A stretch of DNA of 64,000 nt from Sesamum alatum (taxonomy: Eukaryota > Streptophyta > Magnoliopsida > Lamiales > Pedaliaceae): contig JACGWO010000006.1 in assembly GCA_034509735.1 (NCBI GenBank), positions 1,627,001-1,691,000 on the forward strand. Direction: 5' to 3'. Shown here in pieces: positions 1 to 11,876 of the stretch (positions are counted from its first letter, which is position 1; every line of letters starts with the position of its first letter). Made by a program: the position numbers and the translations under genes. The notes below the pieces were generated by a model that saw only the letters and a program-made list of their open reading frames with translations, did not search any database and had not been told where the DNA came from.

Positions 1-22
1 TCTTATGTATTATATTTAAAAA

Positions 23-566
23 TAATTATAAGAAATAATTACTCTCTCATCCCCTTGAAGGTTGGTAATTAAACGTAGACACCTTGTGATTTAAAAAATT
101 ACTTCTAGTATTCCTGAGATTTATTTCTATTTAATAAATAGGTCAATTCATTCGTTAGTTAAAAGTTATCGAATTTGTTGATATTAATAAAAATATTAAA
201 TGAAAATCGATGTTTACCTCGATTGACTTATTACTGACTTGTTGCACTTCAAATAGACGGTAGAAGTATACGTATTCACATGCATTACCGTGTGAAGATG
301 TATAAGGGTGATTTAGTCACAAAAAGATTTGTTTGACCTACAAGAATACAGTAATAAATCAATCGATGGTAAATAATAATTTTCATTCATTTTTTTTTTT
401 TGTTAATATCAGCAAATTCAATAAATTTTGAATAACAAATGAATCTATTTATTAAGCAGAAACAAACCTCAAGTTGTACTAAATGTAAATTTTCAAATCA
501 AAATAGAGTTTACATGTAATTACATCAAGCCTCAAAAGAGGAAAGTATAATTATCCCTAATTATAA
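23..566. mobile_element. Foldback MITE, family B copy 1 (Mutator-type)
   Basis: The element (32-557) has imperfect terminal inverted repeats: an aataattactctc end on the left and a tataattatccc end on the right. It is flanked by a perfect 9-bp direct repeat TAATTATAA (23-31 and 558-566). A 9-bp duplication is typical of Mutator-like elements, but in AT-rich DNA a match could be partly chance. There is no coding capacity. Related copies lie at 6470-6696, 11877-12730, 39029-39660 and 41718-42017 and share internal text such as caataagt..gtaataa and aacaaattc. Confidence 0.65.
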
Positions 567-1334
567 ACATAACATGTATATGCTGAATGAAATAAAAAAT
601 ATATTAAAATTGCAATAAAAAAATTCAATCCGACCAAAGCAGCCTCCTCGGCCTTCTTCTAGTTTCGCAGTTTCTCTTTCCAGTTCTGGGGCGTGTTTGG
701 GCGTATCCTCCTAATCAACATGAAGTGTGCATGCTTAAAATCGCCAAGAATGCATTTGCATGAACTTGTAAAAAGTTCTCTCCCAACATTAATTTGAGAA
801 TCGATTTAGAAAAAATAAATTGACAAAAAGTGATTTTAGATATTGCATTTGTAAATTAAAATAAAAAAGACATAAAATAATATTAGTACATAATACTGAA
901 TATTATTGGAATTGAGACTCCCAAGCACCTTTCAAAATCACCGTAGGCCTTGACCACTAATATATATATATGAATTATTTACATAACATTGAGAATGCCT
1001 CAGTCAAAGGAAGGGGAGGAGGCATACTCCTCTTCTCTATATACGGGTATATATATCAATATATATACATATATATATATGTGTATATATTTCTTCTACA
1101 TTTATATCTACCAAATCAAACAAATGAAATTCCTGTAAGTGCAAAAGTTCCCGTAGTACTTTAACTAAAAACTATAATGCCTATTGTTTCATACTATGCA
1201 AAACTTCCTTGGAATAGCATCCTCTAAAATCACCTGGATCTGGATTGCAATTGTTCCTTCAATTCTGGTCCCGCGGCAACTTACCTATCGAAATTCAAAG
1301 AATTTCGACGTGCTAGTTCGCCTCAAGAGTGGAG
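567..1334. other. Spacer downstream of the COR27-like gene
   Basis: I see no supported gene. The stretch holds an imperfect (TA)n tract around 1048-1092. On the minus strand there is a strong splice-donor consensus, GATAG followed by GTAAGT, at about 1279-1289. It suggests that the COR27-like transcript may continue past its stop codon with a 3' UTR intron. I could not pair this donor with a clear acceptor. Confidence 0.4.
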
Positions 1335-4300
1335 CTATGAATTGCGCATTGACCGGTTGTAGGACGGTTTCTGGAAGGCACAATCTGGAAGGATGATGCT
1401 GGGATCAATATGAGATGGAGTAGCTTTTTGTACATAAAAGAGAGAATAAACTTGAGAAGTTACTTGATCGTGACTGCAACTATCTGTTAAAGCTGTCTTC
1501 AACCTTTTCGCTCCAGACTTGGGATTTGATTTATATTGATTGTCTTCGTCCACAAAATTCTGACCTGTACCCTCTGCAGGGAATCAGATGAGTTCAAAAT
1601 AGTTAGAAGTAACACTTGAGACCTTACTGAAACATAGAATGCTCAGCAAAGACGTCTGTATAATTATACCAGCCAAGCATCAAAGTCAAAAACGAAAACG
1701 GAACAAAGCAAGAAGCTATAAATGACTTGTATTTCAGCTTCTCATACATAAAAAGTGATGCATGAGATGGTAGGAATGTAGGTTTGCATGCTTGCACACA
1801 AGAGATAAAATAGGAGGTTACTGATTTTTATGCATGAATAATGTGCTGTTCTGCCTTCGTGTATGCTTTTGTGAAGGAAATGACAATATATCCTCATGCA
1901 CTCTCAGATAACAGAAAACTCACATCAGTAACCAAGCAAACTCTACGAGATTTTCCTTGAAGGTGGCATAACAAGGAAAAAGACCTAGTCATCCACAAGG
2001 ATGAGTTGGATTACCTCTCATTAAGCCATAAGAATCACCATGGAACCGGCTACCGGCAGAAAAGTGATGTGAACATGTTTCTGATCCATGACTATGAGAT
2101 ATAATACCCTTCCTGCGAATCTCTGTACCGCAAACTGTCAATAGTTCAGGGATGTCAGTTGAGATTGGAGGACAGAGCATTCCCATGCGTTTGAAACGGT
2201 ATGCCCCTGGACGCTTAAGAGGAGCATGGGAATCAGCTGAAGCCTGAGAACGAGGATCACCGCCTTTGCAGTTAATCTTTTCTTGACATCCGTACTGTAA
2301 AACAGGAAACTGGTAAACATAAAAGAAAGATATAAATTTCCTCAATCCGTAGAATAGCATGGCTAATCCAATTTCACAGAATAAAGCAATAACTGTGGGA
2401 TCCAAATGAGTTCCTCAACCTGCTCAAAAGTGTTACAAACGTCGATTGTCCTCAATTGAGATATATCTTTGTCCCTCTTGTTCTGCTCTGAGTATGGAGC
2501 GAGTAAACCCATTGACTGGTGGAGATGTTTAACAAATGAAACCTCCAAATGTTCAAGATATAAGCTGTGCTTCTCATCTGTCCATGTTGTGCTGTCATCC
2601 TGCAAAAACAGGGGATGTGAGGATACCCTTTAAACACATATGTAAAGACCAAATGTCAAATCAGCTGTGACAATGATCCCGTACATTCTTATAGAAGATC
2701 TTAAGTTTCAACCCTTTAGATTTTTATGTTTTCATGAGGGTTAAAGTCCTAGCTTCCATCCAACTTCTCCTTAATATGTTGGAGAATCTGAAATCTAAGG
2801 GCAACTGGATGATTGACTTGAACCGGAAGCAATACTGATGATAAATAAGCTAGTAAGTTTGTCCAAACAATCAACAGAATAAGGGAATATTTGTGAGCCC
2901 ACTCAACAGACTTTCAGACTTCAAAGTCTATTCAAATAGATTGAGAATTAGACATGTCAAGATATGATGCTATATATACCCTAAGAAACCATAAAAATAT
3001 GAGGAAACACAAATTACTTGAGTTTGCATGTCCTAAATTGAAAACTTAGGAGGATTCCAGTGACTAGAGAAGTTCATTAGAAAGGAAGTAAACTTAGCTG
3101 AAATAGTGTCAAAAGACCAAACATGAGGAGTCACCCTTTGACCTTTTGTAACCATGATCACTAGTTTGAAATTCATCTTGAGAGGAATAACTATAGTGCT
3201 ATAAATTAAGGCAGAGACAATTTGAAGAGTCAATCTCAATTGACCAACTGTTTTTGCTTCAGACCTTGTAGATAAATGATTATAAGGAGCTTCTAATTTT
3301 ATGTACAACTGGGACTTCTCCATAACTATATCACTACGGTCTTTCCTAAGTAGTTGAGGAATTCTTGATTCATTGATACGACGCAGAGCTAGTATCTTCA
3401 GTATCTCATATAGAAGTTCTTGCTAATGCTTGCACTCGAACTAAACTCCGATATAGTCTCACAAAATGCTACATCAGTTGGCAGAGAGTTTTAGCAATTC
3501 CTTGTTTCGGCAATTAACTGCAATTGCCGAAACCACAAAAACACATAAGATAGATCAAAGATGCCAATCGCCATATACAAATCATATTAAAGGACACAGC
3601 TAGAATACTTTAGATGCCTCAGCAAGTCACCAACTGCATCCCTCCTGGCTCCTTCCCAATAATAGACCTGTTCTCCCAAATGTGGTACAACCATACGACA
3701 ACTCTAACAAAGAAAAATAAGCTAATCTTGATTTTGTATCATCGAGAAGCTTCCACTAATGATCAACTTCAGATAATTACTAAGAAACTTTCAGAAAATA
3801 ACTCCAGGAACTGACTAAGCTTCTAACCTTTCCAATCCTTTCACTTACAATCATTACTTTTCTATTTTTGTTTTCTCAATTTTCTCCTTTTGGGTTACAG
3901 TAGTCATTACTATCAGTAATTTGTGCAACAAATCCATACAACTCCAGTAAAGGGAATATTTAATTTCAAACCAAAGAAGTCCAAAACCCACCACGTCGCA
4001 AAGTTCAAATCTCTCCACACATCTGACTGAACCTCAGTTCATTTGGTCTCATGCCACCATAACACATATTAGTTATAGAAAATCCTTCCTGCTCCACAAG
4101 TCACAACCATATGAAAAAAGCAACAACTCCATCAGAACTACTCTTCCATAGTTCCAGGTAACAATCAAGTGTTAGCGAGATATTCGTGCATTCAGCCCAC
4201 AACAACTTCCCTCAGCTTTATAAACACGAAAGAAAGCAAAGCAAAGTTAAACTCTCGAAAGAATCACTGAAAATTCATAGCAAATCTCGTCCGAGTTGCA

Positions 4301-5014
4301 GTTTAAATCTACCAATTAATAGGTGTCTATCAGCACAAGGTATTGTCCAATTTGGTCAAGCCACGTAATTTTATCCCTAAAAGGTACCATGATATAAAAG
4401 GTGAGTTTTGACACTTATATGCCGCTCAAATCCCTTCTCTTTGCTCTAAAAAAAATCCCTTGTCTTCGTCCAAAGGCCATGTACCTTTTCAAAACCCCAT
4501 GCCAACCTCTAGATCATATGCTCTACCCGAGGTCATCAAGTAAGAGGTTCATAATGTTGAGTGCGAAACCACAGGACATATCAGATGGACATAGAGGGTG
4601 AGCGGCTTAAAAACCTTCAGAACGGACTATAACTCACGCAAAGCCTGCGGTCTCCGCGATGTGCAAATCTACGGACACATTACCTTCGTAAACTTCACAA
4701 CAAAATCACAAACCACAGCATCTCATTCATCTAAATCACTAGCAACTACAACAGCATCGAGCCTCAAAATAACAAAACAGAAAAACGAACGGAAAATCAG
4801 AACCACAACATTCAATGCATTCGATCGGAGAGCTACAAAAAATCGAGATCGCAGGAACAGAGTTTACCAGTCTCGCATCCAACGAGGGATGCAAAATATC
4901 TTTGCAGTTCTCAGCAGTCAAAGCTGACGCGTCCGAGCTCGACCGATTCATCTCCTCCGCGCAACCAGCATCCGCCGACCGCGGCGTAGCCTCCGACCGG
5001 CAATTCCCTTCCAT
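1335..5014 (-). CDS. COR27: COR27/COR28-like cold- and clock-regulated protein
   Basis: Four exons join in frame to about 281 residues: 4868-5014, 2420-2599, 2015-2294 and 1335-1573. All three introns have GT..AG ends (phases 0, 0, 1); intron 1 is long, about 2.27 kb. The hallmark block opens exon 2, with WTDEKHSLYLEHLEVSFV as the family signature. Exon 4 carries FVDED and the basic AKRLKT segment seen near the C terminus of COR27 relatives. COR27 and COR28 of Arabidopsis are small nuclear proteins without a known catalytic domain; they repress evening clock genes and modulate freezing tolerance and photomorphogenesis. The start is chosen as the first ATG (MEGNCRSE) in exon 1. The C terminus is less sure, because a GTAACT donor after SHDQ could splice to a different end. 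Family assignment is from memory of the signature block. Confidence 0.75.
2600..4867 (-). other. Long first intron of the COR27-like gene
   Basis: The intron runs from GTAAAC (minus, 4867) to TTTTTGCAG (2600). At 2268 bp it is longer than the rest of the gene. No coding exon in it could be supported. It contains a perfect 12-bp hairpin at 3504-3533. Alternative splicing of this first intron would be plausible but is not shown by sequence. Confidence 0.6.
3504..3533. repeat. Perfect 12-bp inverted repeat in intron 1
   Basis: The left arm GTTTCGGCAATT (3504-3515) and right arm AATTGCCGAAAC (3522-3533) pair without mismatch around the 6-nt loop AACTGC. Pairing stops at both edges. Confidence 0.85.
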
Positions 5015-5115
5015 AATCCGAATATCAAAACGCTGATCGTAGTTAACAAACCGAAGAATTCGAAGAAAAAAAAGGAAAATCAAAACCCTCCGCACGAAAA
5101 TCTCTTTAGAGTTTA

Positions 5116-5134
5116 GAGAGAGAGAGAGAGAGAG
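5116..5134. repeat. (AG)n / (CT)n tract in the 5' UTR of the COR27-like gene
   Basis: A pure AG run on the plus strand becomes a CT-rich leader in the minus-strand transcript. CT runs in 5' UTRs are common in plant genes. Confidence 0.7.
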
Positions 5135-5186
5135 GCGGTGAGAGATAAAAGTGCAGTTAAGGAAGGCTCCACATGGAGGCGCTTTT

Positions 5187-5264
5187 ACACGTGTCAGTAA
5201 CATCAGCCGGACGCCACGTCAGACGAGGCTGATAATATCTTGGGCCAATGTCAGCCAGATATTT
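5187..5264 (-). promoter_or_regulatory. G-box and evening-element-like motifs upstream of the COR27-like gene
   Basis: A G-box CACGTG inside ACACGTGTC lies at 5187-5195, followed by another ACGT core (CCACGTC, 5214-5220). Two evening-element-like sites follow: AATATCT at 5234-5240 (plus) and AAATATCT at 5257-5264 (minus). The minus-strand text CATAAATATC at the last site could also act as a TATA-like box. In Arabidopsis COR27 is controlled through evening elements by CCA1 and through G-boxes by HY5, so the motif set suits the gene. Function here is inferred. Confidence 0.5.
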
Positions 5265-6469
5265 ATGCATAGGGGGCGTATGGGCGCGTCCTACAACGCG
5301 CCACGTTGTTGTTTTGAGGCGCGTGTCGTGTCGTGTCGTGCCGTCGTGGTGGGGAAGAGTGAAGACTATGCGATAAGGTTTGCCAATTGTAGACCTTGTT
5401 TGGTCCCACCCCTCGCACTTTTCCCCACTTTTTATTACTCTCAAATAATATTTTGAAAATCGAATCGAAAATCTCGAACCATCGTATTAATGGGTCATTG
5501 GTTTGTACCATCGAATTAGATTAAAAAAATTGATTGATCTGAATTTTATTATATCTATATTTATATATGTAATATAACAATAAATTAAATAAATATAATT
5601 TATAATAATATTTTATAAAAACGGTATAATTTATAATAATTTAACCCAAAAAAATTAACAAATCTTTTGAAAGAAACAAATTAATTTAAAATTCAAACCA
5701 ACAAGAATTTAAAATTTAAAATTCCCCAAATATATTATATATTAATTGATAAACATAATTTATAACGATACTTTAGCAACAACTGTCTTCATACATTTCT
5801 TTTAACAAAAAAATCCACAAAAAATTGAAGAAATGTGAAGAAAAGGATAAAAATAGCTTAGTGTTCCTTCCACATTGAAAAAATATTGGCAAAGTTTAAG
5901 CATTTTCTTTTAGATAAAGCAATTTGAAGATAAGGTAAGTTTGAAGAATTGTGACTATAAATTGGTGTAGTTTGTCTGAGTAATTGTTCATATTTGCCTA
6001 TTTTTTTATTCTTTTTTGCATTTGTATTTTTCTATTTTTGGTATTTCACTATATTATTTTTTAGTGAAATATATATTTCATTATATCATTAGTTTTTTTT
6101 TTAAAAAAAAAAAATGAGTTAACCGATTACTGGACGAACTGATTTTATCCGGATTTGACCAAGGGCCTTTTTACCTCATGAATTTGACTTGAATCTTGGT
6201 CAGTTTCCGGTCGAACCGATCGAATCGGCCAGTTTAGTCCAAATTTGAAAACCCGACTCTCAAGTCTAAACTAATAAATTCCACCCTACCTTAAATCCCA
6301 ACACACTTTTTTTGTATTTCAAAATTTTTTCGCCAAATATCTCATCTAAAAGTTTAGTTATAATGTCACTGTTTGAAATTATATGCAAGTCAAACAAGGT
6401 TTTTTTTTTTTTTTTTCAAACTATCCTTAGACATTTTCTAGGGTAATGCATATAAATAGATATATCTCC
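5265..6469. other. AT-rich spacer without a recognised gene
   Basis: The first 150 bp are GC-rich with a repeated gtcgt run (about 5325-5342) and probably belong to the distal promoter of the COR27-like gene. The rest is AT-rich with long A and T runs. I see no exon, RNA gene or clear transposon terminus. Confidence 0.4.
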
Positions 6470-6696
6470 ACCTCTATACGGGTAGTTTGATCAGAAAATA
6501 TTTATTTGACCTGCAATAAGTTAGTAATAAGTCAATCAGGAGTAAATATGAATTTTCATTTAATATTTTCTGCTAACATCAACAAATTATATGAAATTTG
6601 ACTAATGAATGGATCTATTTGTGAAACAAAAATAAACGTTAGGAGCACTGGATGTAATTTTTCAAATTATAAAGGATCTATGTATAGTTATCCCAA
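6470..6696. mobile_element. Partial MITE, family B copy 2
   Basis: Only the right-hand part is recognisable: text like gacctgcaataagttagtaa, acatcaacaaatt and atagttatccc matches the corresponding part of the copy at 32-557. The left end is missing or degraded. Confidence 0.5.
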
Positions 6697-6830
6697 AAGT
6701 TTAAGTTGCTACATCTAATATTAATATCTTAACTACCCTCATGACTTGTAAACACTGCACGTGAAATATTTCTTTTATAAACGAGAGGTAATGAGATTCG
6801 ACTCTATTACCTTTTATTTGGCATGACTCT

Positions 6831-6980
6831 AATAGCATATTGAATGACTAGCCCATCTAAAAACCTAAATCATTAGACAAGTGTATAATTTAATATTAAT
6901 ATTTTAATAGCATATTGAACGACTAGCCCATCTAAGAACTTAAATTATTTGACAAGTGTATAATTTAATATTAATATTTT
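6831..6980. repeat. Tandem duplication, two units of 75 bp
   Basis: Units start at 6831 and 6906. Both read from aatagcatattga through gactagcccatct to gacaagtgtataattt and differ at only a few positions. No coding sense was seen. Confidence 0.85.
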
Positions 6981-7165
6981 AATATTTTTTTTATAATTTT
7001 TTTTATTTGTGGAATAATAAGATATTCTAAACTTGGATGTGAAGGGATTGTAATTTTGAAGTTTTACAATATATATATATATATATATATATGTCTATTG
7101 CAACGTAGGTTGTGTTTCTTGTTTATTCATTAATTTGATTATCTAGACTAATTTGAAATAAAATT

Positions 7166-7440
7166 AATGAGAATAATCATATTTACACCTATGGTATTTC
7201 ATGACAAACCATTTCTATTTTTTGTGTGATTGTAAAAACCATCTCTGTCAGTAAAAAAACAAGAATAGTTTGTGTAATGATGTTGATATTTTTAGAGGGC
7301 GTATGTGTAATTTCTCAAAAAGCGGTGGTGAATTGTATAAATAATGTCAACGTTTTCTGGTAGGTGTGTATAATTTTTCAAAAGACCAAGGTTGTGTAAA
7401 TAGATCATAAGTGAGACGGTATAACAATAATTATCCCTAA
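7166..7440. mobile_element. Foldback MITE, family C copy 1
   Basis: The left end aataatcatatttacacc and the right end caataattatccc form imperfect inverted termini. The interior alternates tttgtgtaatgatgt and tgtaaataga blocks, read forward on one side and inverted on the other. Similar copies are at 9517-9767, 33093-33522 and 36358-36640. Confidence 0.55.
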
Positions 7441-7643
7441 TTAATATTATGATGTACTTAATTAATCAACGTATAATATATTGAAATTCCGCGGATGCAA
7501 ACAATGTCTCCACATCTCTATTTTTAGAGGAACAACGTGCAAAACCCTGATTTTTACTTTCAGATAATTATATTCGATTCTCGTTAGAAGTTCATTAACA
7601 ATACCGTGAAAAATATCACTTTAAATATCTAAATACTGTGTAA

Positions 7644-7647
<4 letters not shown>

Positions 7648-7709
<62 letters not shown>
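7648..7709. repeat. (ATT)n microsatellite
   Basis: About 20 uninterrupted ATT units. On the minus strand it yields a meaningless poly-isoleucine frame. Confidence 0.95.
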
Positions 7710-8007
7710 GGGGGGCATTGATTGCGGCAATAATATCATAAGATGGCATGCTAATTTCATTTTCCTTAACCTAAAATTGACGATTTGGCTAAAATAATAT
7801 CTAGTAAAAGGACAAAATGAAGTTGTAGTGTTGATCACATGAGAATTAAACTTGTTGCAGAGATACTTATGAAGCTAGGACAAGATATTTTTCAGTGCAT
7901 AACTAATTGATCCTTGTAATGAAAGCGTTGATGGATGGAGCATGTGATTTGTTTCTCTCTCCCTCTGAAAAAGTGCTACATTGACAATTATCATATAATT
8001 ATGTACC

Positions 8008-8298
8008 AAAGAGAGGAAAAAGGAGCCGACCAGGTCTAGTTTTGTTGGTAAAATTGAGGCTTCATGATTCTAGAGGTCATGGGTTCGAACTCCTGCGTGG
8101 GTTTATTTTATTTCTACTGTATAATAGGTATTATTTGTTGTTGTAATAGCTATATGTTAGTTTATGTGATATTGTTGATATGATTGATAGTAATTATTTC
8201 TGTTCGATATTGATAACCGACATAACTGAATGTAATCACTTTACTTTCTATTAATAAAGTTCATTGCTTTCAATTCAAAGAGAGAGAGAGAGGAAAAA
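8008..8298 (+). mobile_element. tRNA-derived SINE, copy 1
   Basis: The head carries a Pol III A-box-like stretch (ttttgttggtaaaattgagg) and a B box GGTTCGAAC at about 8091. The tail ends in aataaagttcattgctttcaattc. Flanks carry near-identical AAAGAGAGGAAAAA text (8008-8021; the right copy is expanded by extra AG units), consistent with a target duplication. The same family occurs inverted at 12418-12709 and 13375-13960. Confidence 0.75.
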
Positions 8299-8394
8299 TG
8301 AGTGATTAAAAATTAAATTACATTATTTGATATTCGATTGAAATTAATAGATAAAAGCTTGTTCGAACACGATTTGCTAATATTAACATATCAA

Positions 8395-8505
8395 ACTTAC
8401 AGCCCTACACGCAACACACTCACGCATACACTCAAGTTTGAACCCAAGACCTCTCATAAAAAATCTTGAGTCTAAACCATTGAGTTGTCCTCCCAAGAGA
8501 CGCTT
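8395..8505 (-). mobile_element. tRNA-like SINE fragment
   Basis: Read on the minus strand it has a tRNA-like head: aactcaatggtttagactc resembles an A box, and ggtcttgggttcaaacttg a B box. A related, weaker copy lies at about 9335-9430. No clear 3' tail or target duplication was found. Confidence 0.45.
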
Positions 8506-8591
8506 ATCTTTTTTTTTTTAATCCAATGATTTTGAATGAAATGAAAGTACATATTATACTTTATTTATTTTAAAACTTCAACATCTCGCCA

Positions 8592-9298
8592 GCCACGATT
8601 AGGGGTGGGCATTCGGGTTGGGTAGTTCGGATACCGACCCGACCCGATCGGGTTCGGGTAGTTTTTTCGGTTATTTTTTTAAAAAATTCGGGTATCGGGT
8701 AATCCGATACCCGAATTTTAAAAATCGGGTCGGGGTTCGGGTAGGATTCTCCTACCCGAACTACCCGATCGGGTACCCGAACTTTTATAAAATAAATAAT
8801 TAAACAAAATTATGTGTAAAGAAGAAATGTTCAAGTCTATGTTACACTTACACATTCTATTTTTTCATTTTTTCCTCAATTTTCTTACCTCCCAACTCCT
8901 AAGTCCCAATCCCAACAAAAATTAATTTTCTTTCTCTGAAAGCCTAAATTTCTAAATGTCACAAGAAAATGATGGAATAATATTATCAAATCCAAAGGTT
9001 AGTATTATTTTTTTTTCTTTTGTTATTTGGTTAATAATATATTCAAAATTTTATCACTTATTATAAATTAAAAAATACTAAACTTTTAATAATCATCTTT
9101 CAAGGCAATATTTTACCTCTGAAAATTTTATTTTTATTTTTTAAAAAAAAAATCGGATATCGGATACCCGAGAGTCGGGTACCCGACAAACTTCGGGTCG
9201 GGATAGGGTAGTGAAAATAACTATCCGAAAGTTCGGGTACCCGACCCGAACTACCCGAACCCGCATTACCCGACCCGACGCCCACCCCTAGCCACGAT
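8592..9298. mobile_element. hAT-type MITE with perfect 8-bp target duplication
   Basis: The element (8600-9290, 691 bp) begins TAGGGGTGGGC and ends GCCCACCCCTA. It is flanked by the perfect 8-bp repeat GCCACGAT (8592-8599 and 9291-9298). Subterminal regions are packed with cgggta / tacccg motifs in opposite orientation. An 8-bp duplication and a TAGGGGTG end are hAT-superfamily traits. No transposase is encoded. Confidence 0.92.
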
Positions 9299-9516
9299 GA
9301 CATTTTAAGTAGCTTCTTTCCACTCCCTATATATATATATGATCACGCAAATACCTAAAATTTGAATTCAAGACCTCTAATAAAAGATTTTGAGCTTAGA
9401 TTGCTAGGTTTTTCGTACCATTTTAAGTAGTTGATTATTGAAAAGTTGTTGTCATAAAATGGGGTTTATTTTTATGTTTTGAGTAAGTTACGGTACACTT
9501 TCAGTACGCTTTTTGG

Positions 9517-9767
9517 TTCGGGATAATAGTTTATTTATCATCCTTATATTTTGCATAATTACAGAAGCAATTCTTACCAGAAAAAAAGTAAAGATAGTTT
9601 GTGTAATGATGCGACGTTTTTTTGGGTATATGCATATTATTTAAAAAAAATTGAATAATTTGTGTAAATGATGTTAACGTTTTAATAAGTATATATGTAG
9701 TTATAAAAAGACTGGAGTAATTTGTATAATCAAACTGCGAGTCAAAAAGTGTTAATATAATTATCCG
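9517..9767. mobile_element. Foldback MITE, family C copy 2
   Basis: From gggataatag to aatataattatcc. It has the family interior: tttgtgtaatgatgcgacg, then tgtaaatgatgttaacg. Compare 7166-7440. Confidence 0.5.
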
Positions 9768-10196
9768 TTTTGTATGTGGATATTAATACAAGAAATCAAG
9801 TTTAAACACGTCTTGTATTATTATGTAATAATAATAATAATAATAATTAAGGGCCATCTCGAGGTTTGGTTTAGAAGTTAAAATGAAAATAAACTTAATC
9901 TGAACTTGAGTGACGTGTTTGTACATCTGACTTGATGTGACGTACGTAATATAAGATATTTTTATATGATTAATATAATTTATCATTTTAGAAAGAAAAA
10001 ACAAATAAAAGAGGATGAAAGATAAATGAAATATTAATCAAAACAATGTCATCTTATTATTATATTCCGAACCTCAAAACCCAAAAACAAGTAGTAAACA
10101 CTGTGTGTGGCATACTCCAACGAGTGTGCATAATTAAATAAAAATTTTAAAAAATATTTTATATTTTTGAAAATATGTTTTAATTAAAATATTGAT

Positions 10197-10618
10197 AGAT
10201 TACAATTATCTCTCTTGAGGTTTGTTATAATTACAAATATTTCTTCGTTGTTTGAAAAATTATGAATACTTCCCTGAGGTTTGTAACCGTCAACAAATAA
10301 CCCGTTTTCATCCATTTTTGTGGGTGAACTGACCAAAATACCCTTATGCATTTTATTTAATTTTTCAAATTCTTTGAATTTTTTTGGACTACAATGCGCA
10401 TGAGAGGTTTTTAAGTTTTTTACACAGAGAAATTAATAATGCAATTTGCGTCAACTGATTTTTTTATAATTTTTTTAAAAAAATTCAAGGGCAAAATGAT
10501 CAATTTCTGGCCTTTGATTGAAAATTACAAACCTCAAGGGGGTATTTGTAATTTTTCAAACAACACGTGAATTTTTATAATTATGTCAAACCTCAGGAGA
10601 GGTAGATGTAATTTACCC
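10197..10618. mobile_element. Foldback MITE, family A copy 1
   Basis: The left arm contains tctcttgaggtttgttataattac and the right arm aattatgtcaaacctcaggag with gatgtaatttaccc at the end, so the two arms are inverted copies. The centre holds the family text accaaaatacccttatgca and gactacaatgcgca. The other copies in the window are listed separately. Confidence 0.7.
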
Positions 10619-11733
10619 ATTAAAAAAATTAAAAATATTAAAAAAAGAAGATATAAAGAGTTAGTAGAAATTGAAAAGTGTGGACGATTTGAAGGTTCAA
10701 AAGAGTGAATTGGAGGTGTATAGAAGAGTGGAAAGATGAAAAGTTAATAAATAAATAAATTCAATATTAAAAATAGCAAATCAAAAAATAATGAGGCACC
10801 AAAGCGGTGCTCTCACTTAATAATAAATATATGTTCCTATGCATACATTAAACTTAAAAGTATTTTAAATCATTATTTTGATTTACAACAGTATCGTTTT
10901 TTTTGGGTATTATATTTAAGTATAAATAAAATATTTTTTTTCGCATATGTATGAATATGCTTCATATAAGTATATATAAAAGAACAAAAAAAAAAGTCTG
11001 AGTCGGGTTTGAATCCAAACTACCAAGACCTCGGACTGACCCCGAGACCTAATTATGGCTTGAAAACTTGCCCCAAACTAAACAGATTTGGATCCAAATT
11101 CTAATTTGACCCGAATCTATTTTCATCCCTAAATACATTCATGACCATTGGGTTATATAAGCATCTAATTCATAACATTCAAGGACTAGTACTACGTTCG
11201 ATAACAAAAACAAAGTCCATATGAAAAAGTAAGATAAATATACTTTCGATGATTCGATATTAATTTGTCGTTTTATAATGGAATAACCTCGATAAAGTCT
11301 TCTCTTGAACTATAGAGAGCGTGAGTGATTTTCATCATTATTTTATTAAGTTCAATAATTTTAAATGAACATTTCAATCCATCAATCGATTCAGGAATTT
11401 CGCCCGTTTAGTCATTACGATTTACTCTCATCCTCCCACAAAATGAAAACTTTAGTTACTACATTGCAAATTCAAAATTTTCAATGTTCTGACTAACGTA
11501 TCAATTCTTTAGTAATAACTAATAATTGCTAAATTTCTAAATCTATATACTTACTACATTGTTATTTATTTTTCCGAAGAATAATTGTTTTATAAATTTA
11601 TTGAGAAATAATTGATCATCAACCATAACAGTGCAACCTTTATTTCTGCAACATAAAAATTACATTTTTTTGGTCTGCACTGCAATAATTTATTTGAATA
11701 TATATTGTCACTTGCAACGTTCTCATTTCTTTA

Positions 11734-11767
<34 letters not shown>

Positions 11768-11876
11768 GTTGTTGTTGGTATTACCATAAGAAATAGAATA
11801 TGAGGAAGGTGTGTCAGTGTGGTAGGTCAATGTAGCAAATATGTGTCGACTGTTAGTGTGTGTATATATATATAGA
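10619..11876. other. AT-rich spacer without a recognised gene
   Basis: No exon or RNA gene could be supported. It contains an (ATT)n microsatellite at 11736-11767 and a short TA run near 11860. Confidence 0.4.

Noticed and set aside
1989..2405. 138-residue minus-strand frame as a gene of its own
   Set aside because: Only 2015-2294 is an exon of the COR27-like gene. The upstream part is intron and the last residues read through a splice donor.
6831..6980. CRISPR-like direct repeats
   Set aside because: Only two adjacent units without spacers, in a plant nuclear genome. It is a tandem duplication.
7629..7838. 69-residue minus-strand frame with a long isoleucine run
   Set aside because: It is the translation of an (ATT)n microsatellite.
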